From contig WHTX01000011.1 of assembly GCA_009377505.1 (NCBI GenBank), forward strand, positions 1 to 36,552: a stretch of DNA of 36,552 bases, written 5' to 3'. The DNA comes from Acidimicrobiia bacterium. Lineage in GTDB: Bacteria > Actinomycetota > Acidimicrobiia > Acidimicrobiales > CAIXPF01. Below the pieces are notes generated by a model. That model was not told where the DNA came from. It saw only the letters and a list, made by a program, of their open reading frames with translations, and did no database searches. The position numbers and the translations under genes were made by a program. Every line of letters begins with the position of its first letter. The first letter of the stretch is position 1. This document shows, in pieces, positions 1 through 8,796 of the stretch.

Positions 1-330
1 CGAAGACCGCGATGTGGTTGCCGTCATGCCCGGCATGGTGGCGAGGGCCAGCTTCCTCGCCGATCTGGGACTGCGTCCCGCGGAGCATCCGTCGGGCCTC
101 GGTGAGCACGTCCCGCCGACGAAGCCGGCCGCTCGGAGGTTCCCGGCGTCTGGGTCGCCGGCAACGTCACCGACATCGCCGCCCAAGTCGGTGCCTCCGC
201 GGCCGCGGGCGCCTTCGCCGCCGCGCAGGTCAACGCCAACCTCGTCGACGAGGAGGCGCGGGCCGCGTTGGAGACGCAACGCTCGTCGTCCAAGTCCGCC
301 CTGGCGACTGCGTGCCGTGTACTCGACCGC
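1..330 (+). pseudogene. C-terminal part of a thioredoxin-reductase-like FAD/NAD(P) oxidoreductase, truncated by the window edge and frameshifted
   Basis: Frame 2 reads EDRDVVAVMPGMVARASFLADLGLRPAEHPSGLGEHV; frame 1 continues with EAGRSEVPGVWVAGNVTDIAAQVGASAAAGAFAAAQVNANLV, the typical TrxR-like C-terminus. Frame switches at about 108-120. Confidence 0.6.
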
Positions 331-369
331 GATCGGGGTGGGCGACGGCGAGGTCCGTACGATGATCGG

Positions 370-618
370 ATGGCGCTCGCGCTCTTCGCCGAGATCCACG
401 TGCGGGACTTCCAGTCCGCGAAGGCGTGGTACGTGCAGCTCCTCGGTGAGTCCTCCTTCGTCGCCCACGGCACCGAGGAGGTGTGCGAGCTCGCCGAGAA
501 CCGTTCGATCGCCGTCGAGGAGCAGCCGGAGAACGCCAGTCACGGGGCTGTCACCGTCTTCGTGGACGACCTCGACGCTGTGGTGGACGTCCCGCCGGGA
601 GCGCTCGTGCAGCTCTGA
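370..618 (+). CDS. VOC/glyoxalase-like protein, N-terminal half only (short ORF, possibly truncated)
   Basis: MALALFAEIHVRDFQSAKAWYVQLLGESSF...AVTVFVDDLDAVV is a typical VOC module, but the ORF stops at 82 aa. Confidence 0.5.
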   Translation: MALALFAEIHVRDFQSAKAWYVQLLGESSFVAHGTEEVCELAENRSIAVEEQPENASHGAVTVFVDDLDAVVDVPPGALVQL

Positions 619-684
619 TCGCTCGATCGCGCCTCGACCGCCCTCAACTGCCCCAGCAGCCCGGGCCGCCTGGCCGGTCGGGGC

Positions 685-1530
685 TCAGGGCTTGGTGGCG
701 ACGAGGGCGAGGTAACCGGCGTCCCCGCGGGCGACGACGTCGCCGACGCTGCGGGTGATGTCGATGGCGCGGCGGAGGTCGAAGCTGCGCAGGAGCGGGA
801 GGTCGAGCAGTCGGAGGGCGCGGAGCCGGGTGGCGACGAGCTCGACCGTGGCGGCAAGTACGTCGTCGTGGCGCTCGACGTGGTCGACGCGCAGGCCCGC
901 GGCCTCGAGCAGAGCGCGGACCTCGGGGATGGGTCGGGCATCGGCGATGCAGGCGATGCGACCGGCGATGTTGGAGAGGTCCGGCTCCAGCCGGTCAGGG
1001 TGGAGCCAGACGTCCGTGAGGCCGAGCCGGCCACCGGGACGCAGCACCCGGGCGGCCTCCCGTGCTGCGGTCGGCTTGTCGGGGAAGGTGCAGAAGGCGC
1101 ACTCGCTCACGAGCACGTCGAAGGTGCCGTCGTCGAACGGGAGGCGTTCGGCGTCACCGACCTCGAAGCGGACGCGATCGGCGACGCCGGCGGCGGTGGC
1201 CCGGGTGGCGGCCCTGGCGACCTGGGCGGCGCCGAGGTCGATGCCGACCACGCAGGCACGGCGTTCGGCCGCGAGGAGCACGGCGGTGGTGCCCACCCCG
1301 GAGGCGACGTCGAGGACGTGGTGGTCGGCCTCGAGGGCGAGGAGCTCGGCGAGCCGGCGGGTGAGCTCGACGCCGCCGGGGTGGTAGCTCTCGCCGAGGA
1401 ACAGGCCGACGAGGTCGATGCCGTACACCACCGCGCAACAGGACTTCGCGGCCTCGGCGTCGCCGGCCGTGCCGGCCTGGTAGGCGGCGACGACATCACC
1501 GAGCACGGCGAGCGAGGGGATCGTGCTCAT
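685..1530 (-). CDS. Class I SAM-dependent methyltransferase, Cys-rich (AKSCCA, SECAFCTFPDK)
   Basis: Motif LDVASGVGTTAVLLA; RVLRPGGRLGLTD; start MSTIPSLAVLG overlaps the stop of the radical SAM gene (ATGA, 1527-1530). Confidence 0.85.
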   Translation of the reverse strand: MSTIPSLAVLGDVVAAYQAGTAGDAEAAKSCCAVVYGIDLVGLFLGESYHPGGVELTRRLAELLALEADHHVLDVASGVGTTAVLLAAERRACVVGIDLGAAQVARAATRATAAGVADRVRFEVGDAERLPFDDGTFDVLVSECAFCTFPDKPTAAREAARVLRPGGRLGLTDVWLHPDRLEPDLSNIAGRIACIADARPIPEVRALLEAAGLRVDHVERHDDVLAATVELVATRLRALRLLDLPLLRSFDLRRAIDITRSVGDVVARGDAGYLALVATKP

Positions 1531-3137
1531 CGCAGCTTCCGTCCGAGGTTGACCTGCACCGCGCCGACGGTCGACCCTGCGTGGGGGTCGACGGTGCGCG
1601 AGCCGTGCCGGGAGGGCACGAGCAGGTCGGCCAGCTCGGCAGCGTTGGGGACCACGGCCGGCACTGGCGCCCCGGAGAGCTGCTCGCGCACCTGCTCGCG
1701 ATAGCCGACCGAGTTGTAGGCGCAGAACGGGATGAGCCGCCCGTCGGGGGTGATCTCCTCGACGCAGCATTTCATGAGCTGCTTCACGTTGAGGGTGTAG
1801 GGGTCCTGGAAGTCCTGGATGACGATCATGAAGGCCTTCGACGCGAGGCCGGCGAGGGCGGCGGGGAAGTCGATGCCGCAGGCCGCGCAGGACTCGAGCG
1901 CGGCGGCGGTGACCGCGTTGAGGTCGCCGGTGAGGCCGAGGGAGCCGAGCGCGGTGGTGAGCCGCTCGACCATGTCCTCGGAGCCCGGGATGGCCGACGC
2001 GCTCCACAACCCCTCGAGCGCGGTGCGCACCGAGGGGTCGGGCAGCGCCCGGTTGGACACGTAGTCGAGGTAGGTGTCCATGGGGAGCAGTCGCGGGATG
2101 GGCACGACGTCCTCCTCGTCGGCGAGGAGGTAGGTGACCGACCGGCACGTCGGGAAGCAGCACGGCACCGGGAAGAAGTCCGAGGGCCGGAACCAATCGC
2201 CGCACTGCTCGACGAGCGCCCGGATGACGTCGGGGTTGGTGAGCCGCTGGAGCGGGTCGAAGGTGGGCGTGCGCCCGGCGTGGGTGACGGGTTGGAACAC
2301 CACGCCGCGCACGGCGGGATGGGCGATGCCGTGACGGACGATGTCGCCGACCTTCTCGAGGTTGACGTCGGCGTCGACAGCGGCGACCAGCAGCACCCCG
2401 AGACCGGCCGCGGCGCAGCGGTCGAGCGCCTTCGCCTTGGCCTGGCGCAGGTCCCTGCCCCGGAAGGCCAGGTGCGTCGAGGCGTCGAGCCCGTCGAACT
2501 GCAGGTAGATCCGCACGTCCAGCTGCGCCAGTGCGAGGGCGAAGCTCGGGTCGTGGGCCAAGCGGATGCCGTTGGTGTTCAGCACCACGGAGCGAACCCC
2601 CTTGGCGCGGGCGATGGCGCAGAACTCCAGGATCTGGGGGTGGATCGACGGCTCCCCTCCCGAGAACATCACCACCTCGGGATCGCCTTCCGCCGCCACG
2701 AGTGCGTCGAGACCCGCCTCGACCTGCTCGAGGGTGAGGGAGAAGCCGTCGGGGTGGTGACCGGAGTCGGCGAAGCACGCCGGGCAGGCCAGGTTGCAGG
2801 CGGTGTTGACCTCGATGAGCCCGACGCAGGCGTGCTGCTTGTGGTCCGGGCACAGCCCACAGTCGAGCGGGCAGCCGTCGTGCACCTCGGTCTGGGTCTG
2901 CAGCGGCAGCGTGCCCGGCTTGTTGAACCGCATCGACGCTGCGTAGGCCTCGGCGTCGCTGTAGACGAGCGCCTCGAAGCGGCCGTGCTCCCGGCAGCGC
3001 TTGCGGAGGAACACCTTGTTGTCGCGGACGTTCACCTCGGCGTCGACCACCGCCTTGCACACCGGGCAGATGCTCTTCGTGTACTCGAGGAACACCTCGT
3101 CACGGTCGATGCGTTCACGCGCAGGGATGACGGCCAC
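1527..3137 (-). CDS. Radical SAM protein of the Tes/MJ0619-like (COG1964-type) family
   Basis: 536 aa; N-terminal CPVC...CREHG, CPLDCGLCPDHKQ, radical SAM CNLACPAC (CX3CX2C), FSGGEPSIHP, C-terminal LMKCCVEEITPDGRLIPFCAYN. Confidence 0.85.
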   Translation of the reverse strand: MAVIPARERIDRDEVFLEYTKSICPVCKAVVDAEVNVRDNKVFLRKRCREHGRFEALVYSDAEAYAASMRFNKPGTLPLQTQTEVHDGCPLDCGLCPDHKQHACVGLIEVNTACNLACPACFADSGHHPDGFSLTLEQVEAGLDALVAAEGDPEVVMFSGGEPSIHPQILEFCAIARAKGVRSVVLNTNGIRLAHDPSFALALAQLDVRIYLQFDGLDASTHLAFRGRDLRQAKAKALDRCAAAGLGVLLVAAVDADVNLEKVGDIVRHGIAHPAVRGVVFQPVTHAGRTPTFDPLQRLTNPDVIRALVEQCGDWFRPSDFFPVPCCFPTCRSVTYLLADEEDVVPIPRLLPMDTYLDYVSNRALPDPSVRTALEGLWSASAIPGSEDMVERLTTALGSLGLTGDLNAVTAAALESCAACGIDFPAALAGLASKAFMIVIQDFQDPYTLNVKQLMKCCVEEITPDGRLIPFCAYNSVGYREQVREQLSGAPVPAVVPNAAELADLLVPSRHGSRTVDPHAGSTVGAVQVNLGRKLR

Positions 3138-3232
3138 GTTGTAGCTCCTCTCTCGGCGGGCGGTGACAGACGGGTCGGGAACCCGGCCGCCGTGCCTCCC
3201 ATTCCAGCCGGTCCCCGGGCGTCCCGCCTCTC

Positions 3233-3406
3233 CTACGTGCCGGTGCTCTGGTCCGGCTCGTCGGAGTCGACGACAGCCCCGTCGGCGAGCTGCTGACCGA
3301 AGGCCCGGAGCCGCGCCAGCGCGTCGTCGACCCGGCCCCCGCTGCGGCGGGCCGAGCTCGCCTCGATCTCGGCGTCGGCGCGGCCGCAGGCTGCCGCGTC
3401 GCTCAC
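3233..3406 (-). CDS. 57-aa hypothetical small protein
   Basis: GTG start overlaps the oxidoreductase stop (GTGA): VSDAAACGRADAEIEASSARRSGGRVDDALARLRAFGQQLADGAVVDSDEPDQSTGT. Confidence 0.45.
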   Translation of the reverse strand: MSDAAACGRADAEIEASSARRSGGRVDDALARLRAFGQQLADGAVVDSDEPDQSTGT

Positions 3407-4788
3407 GCCGGCTCGCCCCCAGGGCGGGCCCGTCGGGCGGTCCGTCCGTCGTAGGTCATGAAGAACTGGGCTGCCGCCTGCTGGACGGCCGTCGACCACG
3501 TCGGGTAGGCGTGGGTGGTCTGGGCGAGCCGGCCGGTGAAGAGCCGGGCCCGCATGGCCAGCGCCACTTCATGGATGAGCTCGCCCGCCCTGGGCGCCAC
3601 GATCGTGGCGCCCAACAGCCGGCCGCCGCCCACGTTGCCCAGGCCCGGCCGGGGCCCGGCGATGAGCTTGACGAAGCCGCGGGTGGCGCCCGTGACCACG
3701 GCCCGGTCGACGGCACTGAGGGGCACATAGGCGACGCGACCGCCATGGCCCGCCGCCTCGGCTTCGGTCATACCGACCCGGGCCACCTCGGGATGGGTGA
3801 AGGTCACCCAGGGGATCGGCGTCGGGTCGAAGCGCTGCTTGGCGACCCGGGCCCACGGGGAGAGGGCGTTGCGAACGGCGATGCGGGCCATGTGGGCGGC
3901 GGCGTGGGTGAACGGCATGCGGCCCGTCACGTCGCCCACGGCCCAGATCCCCGGCACGGTGGTCGCCAGCGAGGCGTCGGTCCGCACGTAGCCCTGCTCG
4001 TCCACGACGACGCCGACCTCCGCGAGGCCGAGCCCGGCGGTCGCCGGGGCCCGCCCGGCGGCCACCAGGACCCTGTCGGCGGCCACGTTGCCCCCACCGG
4101 CGAGGCGGAGGCACCAGCGCCCGTCGGACTCGTCGACGGCCTCCAGCGCGGTGCGGCAGCGGACGTCGACGCCACACTCGCCGAGCGCCTCGGCAAGGGC
4201 GGCCGATGCCTCCGGCTCCTCCCCGGGCAGCAACCGGCCGGCCGCCTCGATCATCGTCACGGCGACACCGAGCATGGCGAACGCCTGGGCCAGCTCGACG
4301 CCCACCGCCCCGCCGCCCAGCACCGCCAGGCGGTCGGGCCGCTCCCGCTGGCCGAAGACCGACTCGGTGGTCAGGGGCCGGGCCTCGGCCAGGCCCGCCA
4401 CCGGGGACACGACCGGCCCTGCCCCCGTGGCCAGGACGATCCGCGACGACCGCAGCCGGGCGTCGCCCACCTCGACGACGCCGGCGCGAGCGAGCCGGGC
4501 ACGCCCGGCGATGACCTGGATGCCCTCGGCCTGCAGCACCGGCGCATTCTCGGTCCGGGCGACCCGCTCGACCGCACCGCGCACCGCAGCCATGGCTTCG
4601 TCGAACGAGAGGCCACGCTCGGCGGCGGCGAGCAGGGCCTTGGACGGCACGCAGCCGGTGTGGGTGCAGTCCCCGCCGAGCGGCCCGTCGCTCACCAGCG
4701 CCGTGCGGGCGCCTCGCCGCGCGGCCTCCCGAGCCGCGGTGAGCCCCGCCGCACCGCCGCCGACCACGACGACGTCGAACGCGCTCAC
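3403..4788 (-). CDS. FAD-dependent pyridine nucleotide-disulfide oxidoreductase (mercuric reductase/dihydrolipoamide dehydrogenase-like)
   Basis: VVVGGGAAGLTAAREAARRG; GGDCTHTGCVPSKALL redox-active Cys pair; VLGGGAVGVELAQAF; GIWAVGDVTG; C-terminal dimerisation domain AYPTWSTAVQQAA. Confidence 0.9.
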   Translation of the reverse strand: MSAFDVVVVGGGAAGLTAAREAARRGARTALVSDGPLGGDCTHTGCVPSKALLAAAERGLSFDEAMAAVRGAVERVARTENAPVLQAEGIQVIAGRARLARAGVVEVGDARLRSSRIVLATGAGPVVSPVAGLAEARPLTTESVFGQRERPDRLAVLGGGAVGVELAQAFAMLGVAVTMIEAAGRLLPGEEPEASAALAEALGECGVDVRCRTALEAVDESDGRWCLRLAGGGNVAADRVLVAAGRAPATAGLGLAEVGVVVDEQGYVRTDASLATTVPGIWAVGDVTGRMPFTHAAAHMARIAVRNALSPWARVAKQRFDPTPIPWVTFTHPEVARVGMTEAEAAGHGGRVAYVPLSAVDRAVVTGATRGFVKLIAGPRPGLGNVGGGRLLGATIVAPRAGELIHEVALAMRARLFTGRLAQTTHAYPTWSTAVQQAAAQFFMTYDGRTARRARPGGEPA

Positions 4789-5093
4789 CCGGGACCGGTC
4801 CCGGCCGGCGGGCACCCTCGGGGCCGGGCCCGCAAGCGACGCCGCGCCGCGTCCACGGCGGCGACGGCGCCGGCATCTGCCCAGAGGCCCCGCCAACGCA
4901 CCGTCGCGCCGGCCTCGGCGAGGGCCATCCGCATCGACCAGCACGCGCCGCAGCCGCGGTGCCAGTACACCTCGAGCGGAACCTCGGTCGAGCTCACGAG
5001 ACAGCAACCCTGCACGACCTGCCTGCCATTCCGCAACGGATGCCAGACGATCACCCCCGTCGGCCCGGCCGGCGCCGCCGCCTCGACGGCCAT
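4785..5093 (-). CDS. Glutaredoxin/thioredoxin-like small protein with CGAC motif
   Basis: VPLEVYWHRGCGACWSMRMALAEAGATVRWRGLWADAGAVAAVDAARRR; stop overlaps the downstream GTG (4785-4788). Confidence 0.55.
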   Translation of the reverse strand: MAVEAAAPAGPTGVIVWHPLRNGRQVVQGCCLVSSTEVPLEVYWHRGCGACWSMRMALAEAGATVRWRGLWADAGAVAAVDAARRRLRARPRGCPPAGTGPG

Positions 5094-5211
5094 CTCGGCG
5101 CTGATCTTGCGTGGGGCTGGCGTGTCGGGCCTGAGGCGCGAGCGTGCTGGCCCGCTGGCGGAACCAGCCCACGGGTGACGACTGGCTGACGGAGCAGTGA
5201 TGGCCGCGGCG

Positions 5212-6099
5212 TCACAGCCGGCCGAGCACGACCCGCCGGAGGGGGATCCCCACGACACCGCCGGTGCGGCGTCGCAGGAGCTCGAGGGCCGCCGCCCGCT
5301 CGCGAGGGCTGACGTCGGGCAGGTAGAGCGAGTCGATCAGCGTCTCAGCATCGCCGCCGACCTCGAGTGGCAGCTCGAACGCCCGGCGACGGTCCTCGAC
5401 GACGTGGAGCCCGTGGCGCGCCGCCAGTACCCGGAGGCGCCCACGGCCGAGCGCCCGGTCGTTCGGGTAGCGGACCCGCCTGCGCAGCCGCGCCTGCAGC
5501 CGCACGTAGAGCACCACGTCGCGGAGGGGCAAGGGTCGCCCAGCCGGCAGGAGCACCACCACCGCTCCCCCCGCGCGGACGACTCGGGCCAGCTCGACCA
5601 CCATCGCCTCCAGCGGCTGCAGCACCTGAAGGCCCATCGACGACACCACGGCGGCACAGGACCCGTCGCGGACCGGCAGCCAGTTGCCGAGGGCCTGCAC
5701 CAGCGGCCCCCGGCCGCCCGCCCGGGCGGCCGCCAGCTCCTCGCCCGAGCGGTCCACGCCGATCCAGGAGCTGACATGGGAGGCCATGGGGCCGCTCCCG
5801 CACGCGACGTCCAGCACGGGCCCGACCGCAGCCCCGCCAGCCGCGCCCGGGAGAGCCTCGGCGCACCAGGCGTAGGGGTCCAGGCCACCGCCTCGGGCCC
5901 GCGCCAACACCCGCTCGGTGATGCCCGCAAGCCCACGATGGAACGACACCACGTACCGGTCCCACCGGAGGTCGGCCTCGTTCCCGCCTCCCCGCGCGCC
6001 ACGATCGCCCGTCACGGCAGCGAACCTGGCGGCGACCGGCGCGGACGTCAACCTCGCCCCTCTGTTGCCGATGCCCGCGAGGATGGCCACACGGGGCAC
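5212..6099 (-). CDS. Class I SAM-dependent methyltransferase
   Basis: GPVLDVACGSGPMASHVSSWIGVDRSGEELAAA...ELARVVRAGGAVVVLLPAGRP; start site uncertain. Confidence 0.75.
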   Translation of the reverse strand: MPRVAILAGIGNRGARLTSAPVAARFAAVTGDRGARGGGNEADLRWDRYVVSFHRGLAGITERVLARARGGGLDPYAWCAEALPGAAGGAAVGPVLDVACGSGPMASHVSSWIGVDRSGEELAAARAGGRGPLVQALGNWLPVRDGSCAAVVSSMGLQVLQPLEAMVVELARVVRAGGAVVVLLPAGRPLPLRDVVLYVRLQARLRRRVRYPNDRALGRGRLRVLAARHGLHVVEDRRRAFELPLEVGGDAETLIDSLYLPDVSPRERAAALELLRRRTGGVVGIPLRRVVLGRL

Positions 6100-6106
6100 G
6101 CGGCCG

Positions 6107-7341
6107 TCACCCGAGCACGGTGGTAGCAGGCTGGAACGCGGCCCAGGCGAACCAGAAGGTGTCGACGTGGGCCACGGCCTCCAAGCGCCGGCCGGCCAGG
6201 AGCCCCTCGGTGGCCGTGCCGAACACGTCCCAACGCGAGCCGGTCTCCCGGTCCCGGAACCCGCCGCCCGCCAGTGCCTCGAAGGACAGCACGTGCCCGT
6301 CGACGCGGGCGTCGAGGACCGCGGTGGTGCCCACGTCGCGACCGTCCGCCACCGTGCCGGCGTCGAGTGCGGAAGCCGTGCCCGGTTGCCACCACACGAC
6401 GAGCGGCCGGCCGCCTCGACGAACACGACGCGGTCGGCGGCGAGCCGATCGGCGGTCACGGCGAACGCCGCCCCCTCGAGCTGGACGCCGATGACGCGGG
6501 TCTTGGCCGCGTAGCGCCCGTCGACCTCGCCGTCGTAGAGGAACGGCGGGCTCCCCACGTCGTCGTAGCCGGGGTAGGGGTTGCGGCCGTAGTCCTTGGC
6601 GAACCCCGTCTCCCGGGAGAGGATGAGGCCGTCGGGGTGGGCGGCGGCGAACTCGGCCCACGACGCCAGCGCAACCGGGAAGGGGTCGAGGCGCACGCCG
6701 GCGAGCACCCCGAGGATGCCCTCCCCCGTGAAATGGCCCCACAGCGAGCTGGTCTGGCGGTCGTACATGACCAGGGAGCTGTTCCACAGCGCCCCGGACA
6801 CGCCGAAGTCGAGCACCCGGCCGTCGTGCCGACGGTCGTAGGCGAACGCCGAGTTGCACAGCGGGCAGTAGGTCACGGCGACCGGGATGCCGGCCACGGT
6901 GTCGTTCACGATCTCGTGCCAGGTCAGGATCTGCAGCGGGTAGGCACGGGCGTCGCCGTCGATCTCCAGCACGAACACGGGCTCGCGATCACTGAGAAAG
7001 TCCACGTCGTCGACGTTGTGGAAGCGGGGCTCGTCGATGGCCGGGATGCCGTCGGGGGGCGGGCCACCCGGGCGCAGGTCGCCCGACGCGACGGCCGGGG
7101 GGCCGAAGCTCGGGTCCTCGAAGCGGATCGTGGTGGGGATGTCGGGGATCTCGGAGATCTCCAGCGCCGGCACCACCGCCTCCCGCGGCGACGGCGGCAC
7201 CTGCTCGACCGCGAAGGCCTTGACGGCCGGGGCGTCGCTGCGGGTCCCCTCCTCTCCCGGCGGCGCGGAGCCGGTGCCGCTCAAGCAGGCCGCCGCCGCG
7301 ACCGCCACCACGACGCCCAGCCCGACCAGACGGCGCGGCAT
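6107..7341 (-). CDS. DUF3179-domain lipoprotein, one apparent frameshift near 6405-6412
   Basis: Lipobox VAAAAC; ARAYPLQILTWHEIVNDTVAGIPVAVTYCPLCNSAFAYDR; frame switch at VVFVEAAGR|PLVVWWQPGTASALDAG. Confidence 0.8.
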
Positions 7342-7696
7342 GCGGCCGCGCTGCGAGCGGCGGTGCTCGACGACAGCAGGCACGCGGCCATCGCCGTGGG
7401 CTGGCACCGGGCAGGCGCTGGCGGCGAGGATGCCGGCTGCATCGGCCATCGTCGAGCTCCTCGACATCGGGATGTGAACTCAGTCACGGAACCCGTCCGC
7501 GCCCCGGCGTCATTCCCCCGTGTTCGCGGGCCACGAGGCTCCTCTGGAGCGCCGCTCGGAGACGGCTCGCAGGCCCCGGCCGACGTCGGCGACGTGGTCG
7601 CGCCGGTGCCGTCCTGGGCGATGAGCTCCGCTGGTCGGCGGGCGCGCGTTTCTCTCCGGCGGCGGGGCCGGGTGGGAGCTGACGCAGAGAACCGCC

Positions 7697-7807
7697 ATGA
7701 AGCACGACGTGGTGGGCCACCTGCGGCAGCTCATCGACTGCGCCCGGGAGGCGGGCATCCCGATCCTCTACGCGCCGATGGCCTACACGGCGGAGGACTA
7801 CGCCTGA
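7697..7807 (+). pseudogene. Isochorismatase-family (cysteine hydrolase) fragment
   Basis: MKHDVVGHLRQLIDCAREAGIPILYAPMAYTAEDYA* then no continuation. Confidence 0.5.
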
Positions 7808-8004
7808 CGTAGAACGCTGTTGGTGGCCATCGCGACTTGCCCAATGACGGCCAATGCCTGGCAGAGGCTGGCTACCACCGTGAGTGGTCAATGACCGTCG
7901 AGGCGGTAGCCCTGAGCCGGCGGTCTGGGACGCCCGTGGCGTCGCGCCGCTCGCCAGGAGGGCCACCTCGGCGCTCAGCCTCGGGTCGACGTAGGCACAC
8001 CGAG

Positions 8005-8565
8005 GTGGCTGAGCCCGAACCGACCGCGGTGCGCCGCGGCGCGGCCGAGCAGGGGCTTGGCAACGTCGACTGCCGCGTGATGGATGCACAGAGACTCGAC
8101 CTCGACGACGCCAGCGTTGACGGGTGCTCTGCCGTCTGGGGTTCATGCTGATGCCCGACCCGGCTGCCGCGTTTCGCGAGGTACGCCGTGTCCTGCGCGA
8201 CGGGGGTCGTTTCGCGTACGCGGTCATCGGCTCGCCGCCGGCGAACCAGTGGATGGGTCTGATGATGATGGGGCTCGTCCAGCGGGGCCACGCCCCGGTG
8301 GGAGATCCCCTTCGGCCCGGGTGGGCCGTTCTCGCTGTCTGACCACGACCGCAACCGCGCGTTGCTGGCGGAGGCCGGGTTCAACGGCATCGAGGTCACT
8401 GAGCTCACCGGCGCCATGCCGTTCGACAGCCCTGCTGCGTACTGGGACCTGCAGTCGCAGGTGGGAGGGCCGATCCCGGCGATCGTCGCTGGCCTTCCAG
8501 TCGACGAGGTCGTCGAGATCCGCGCGACCGTCGAGGCGATGGTTGAGGAGTTCGCCACAACGTGA
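8005..8565 (+). pseudogene. SAM-dependent methyltransferase remnant with two frameshifts and no recognisable N-terminal SAM motif
   Basis: Stitched reading AAEQGLGNVDCRVMDAQRLDLDDASVDG|VLCRLGFMLMPDPAAAFREVRRVLRDGGRFAYAVIGSP...GDP|FGPGGPFSLSDHDRNRALLAEAGFNGIEVTELTG... Confidence 0.7.
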
Positions 8566-8703
8566 CGGCTACGCGGTGCCGTCGTCGCTGGTTGCGGGCG
8601 CCGCGCACTGAGCCGCACTCATGTCGTACAGACGACATGCGTCCGCAACCCGGCGGTATGGGGCAGGTGACCGCCGAGCGAGGAGCGGGCTCGAACGCAT
8701 GAC

Positions 8704-8734
8704 AAGGCCGCATCTCCCACGCAGGGGCGGCCTT
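8704..8734. terminator. Inverted repeat AAGGCCGC/GCGGCCTT, terminator-like
   Basis: 8-bp perfect arms 8704-8711 and 8727-8734, just past the 3' end of the minus-strand gene ending at 8797. Confidence 0.4.
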
Positions 8735-8796
8735 CGGTGACGCCAGCGTGGCCGCTCGATCGACGGGTCGGCCGGCGTGGTTTCGAGCCGTGGCGG

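Noticed and set aside
685-3060. 791-aa minus ORF joining two genes
   Set aside because: Out-of-frame Arg/Gly/Pro-rich N-terminus fused to the real methyltransferase; the true start is 1530.
1581-3296. 571-aa plus-strand ORF antisense to the radical SAM gene
   Set aside because: Low-complexity composition typical of the antisense strand of high-GC genes; the minus strand carries clear radical SAM motifs.
5212-7467. 751-aa apparent DUF3179-methyltransferase fusion
   Set aside because: The fusion arises from the frameshift near 6410; the other frame completes the DUF3179 domain and stops at 6107, and the methyltransferase has its own GTG near 6099.
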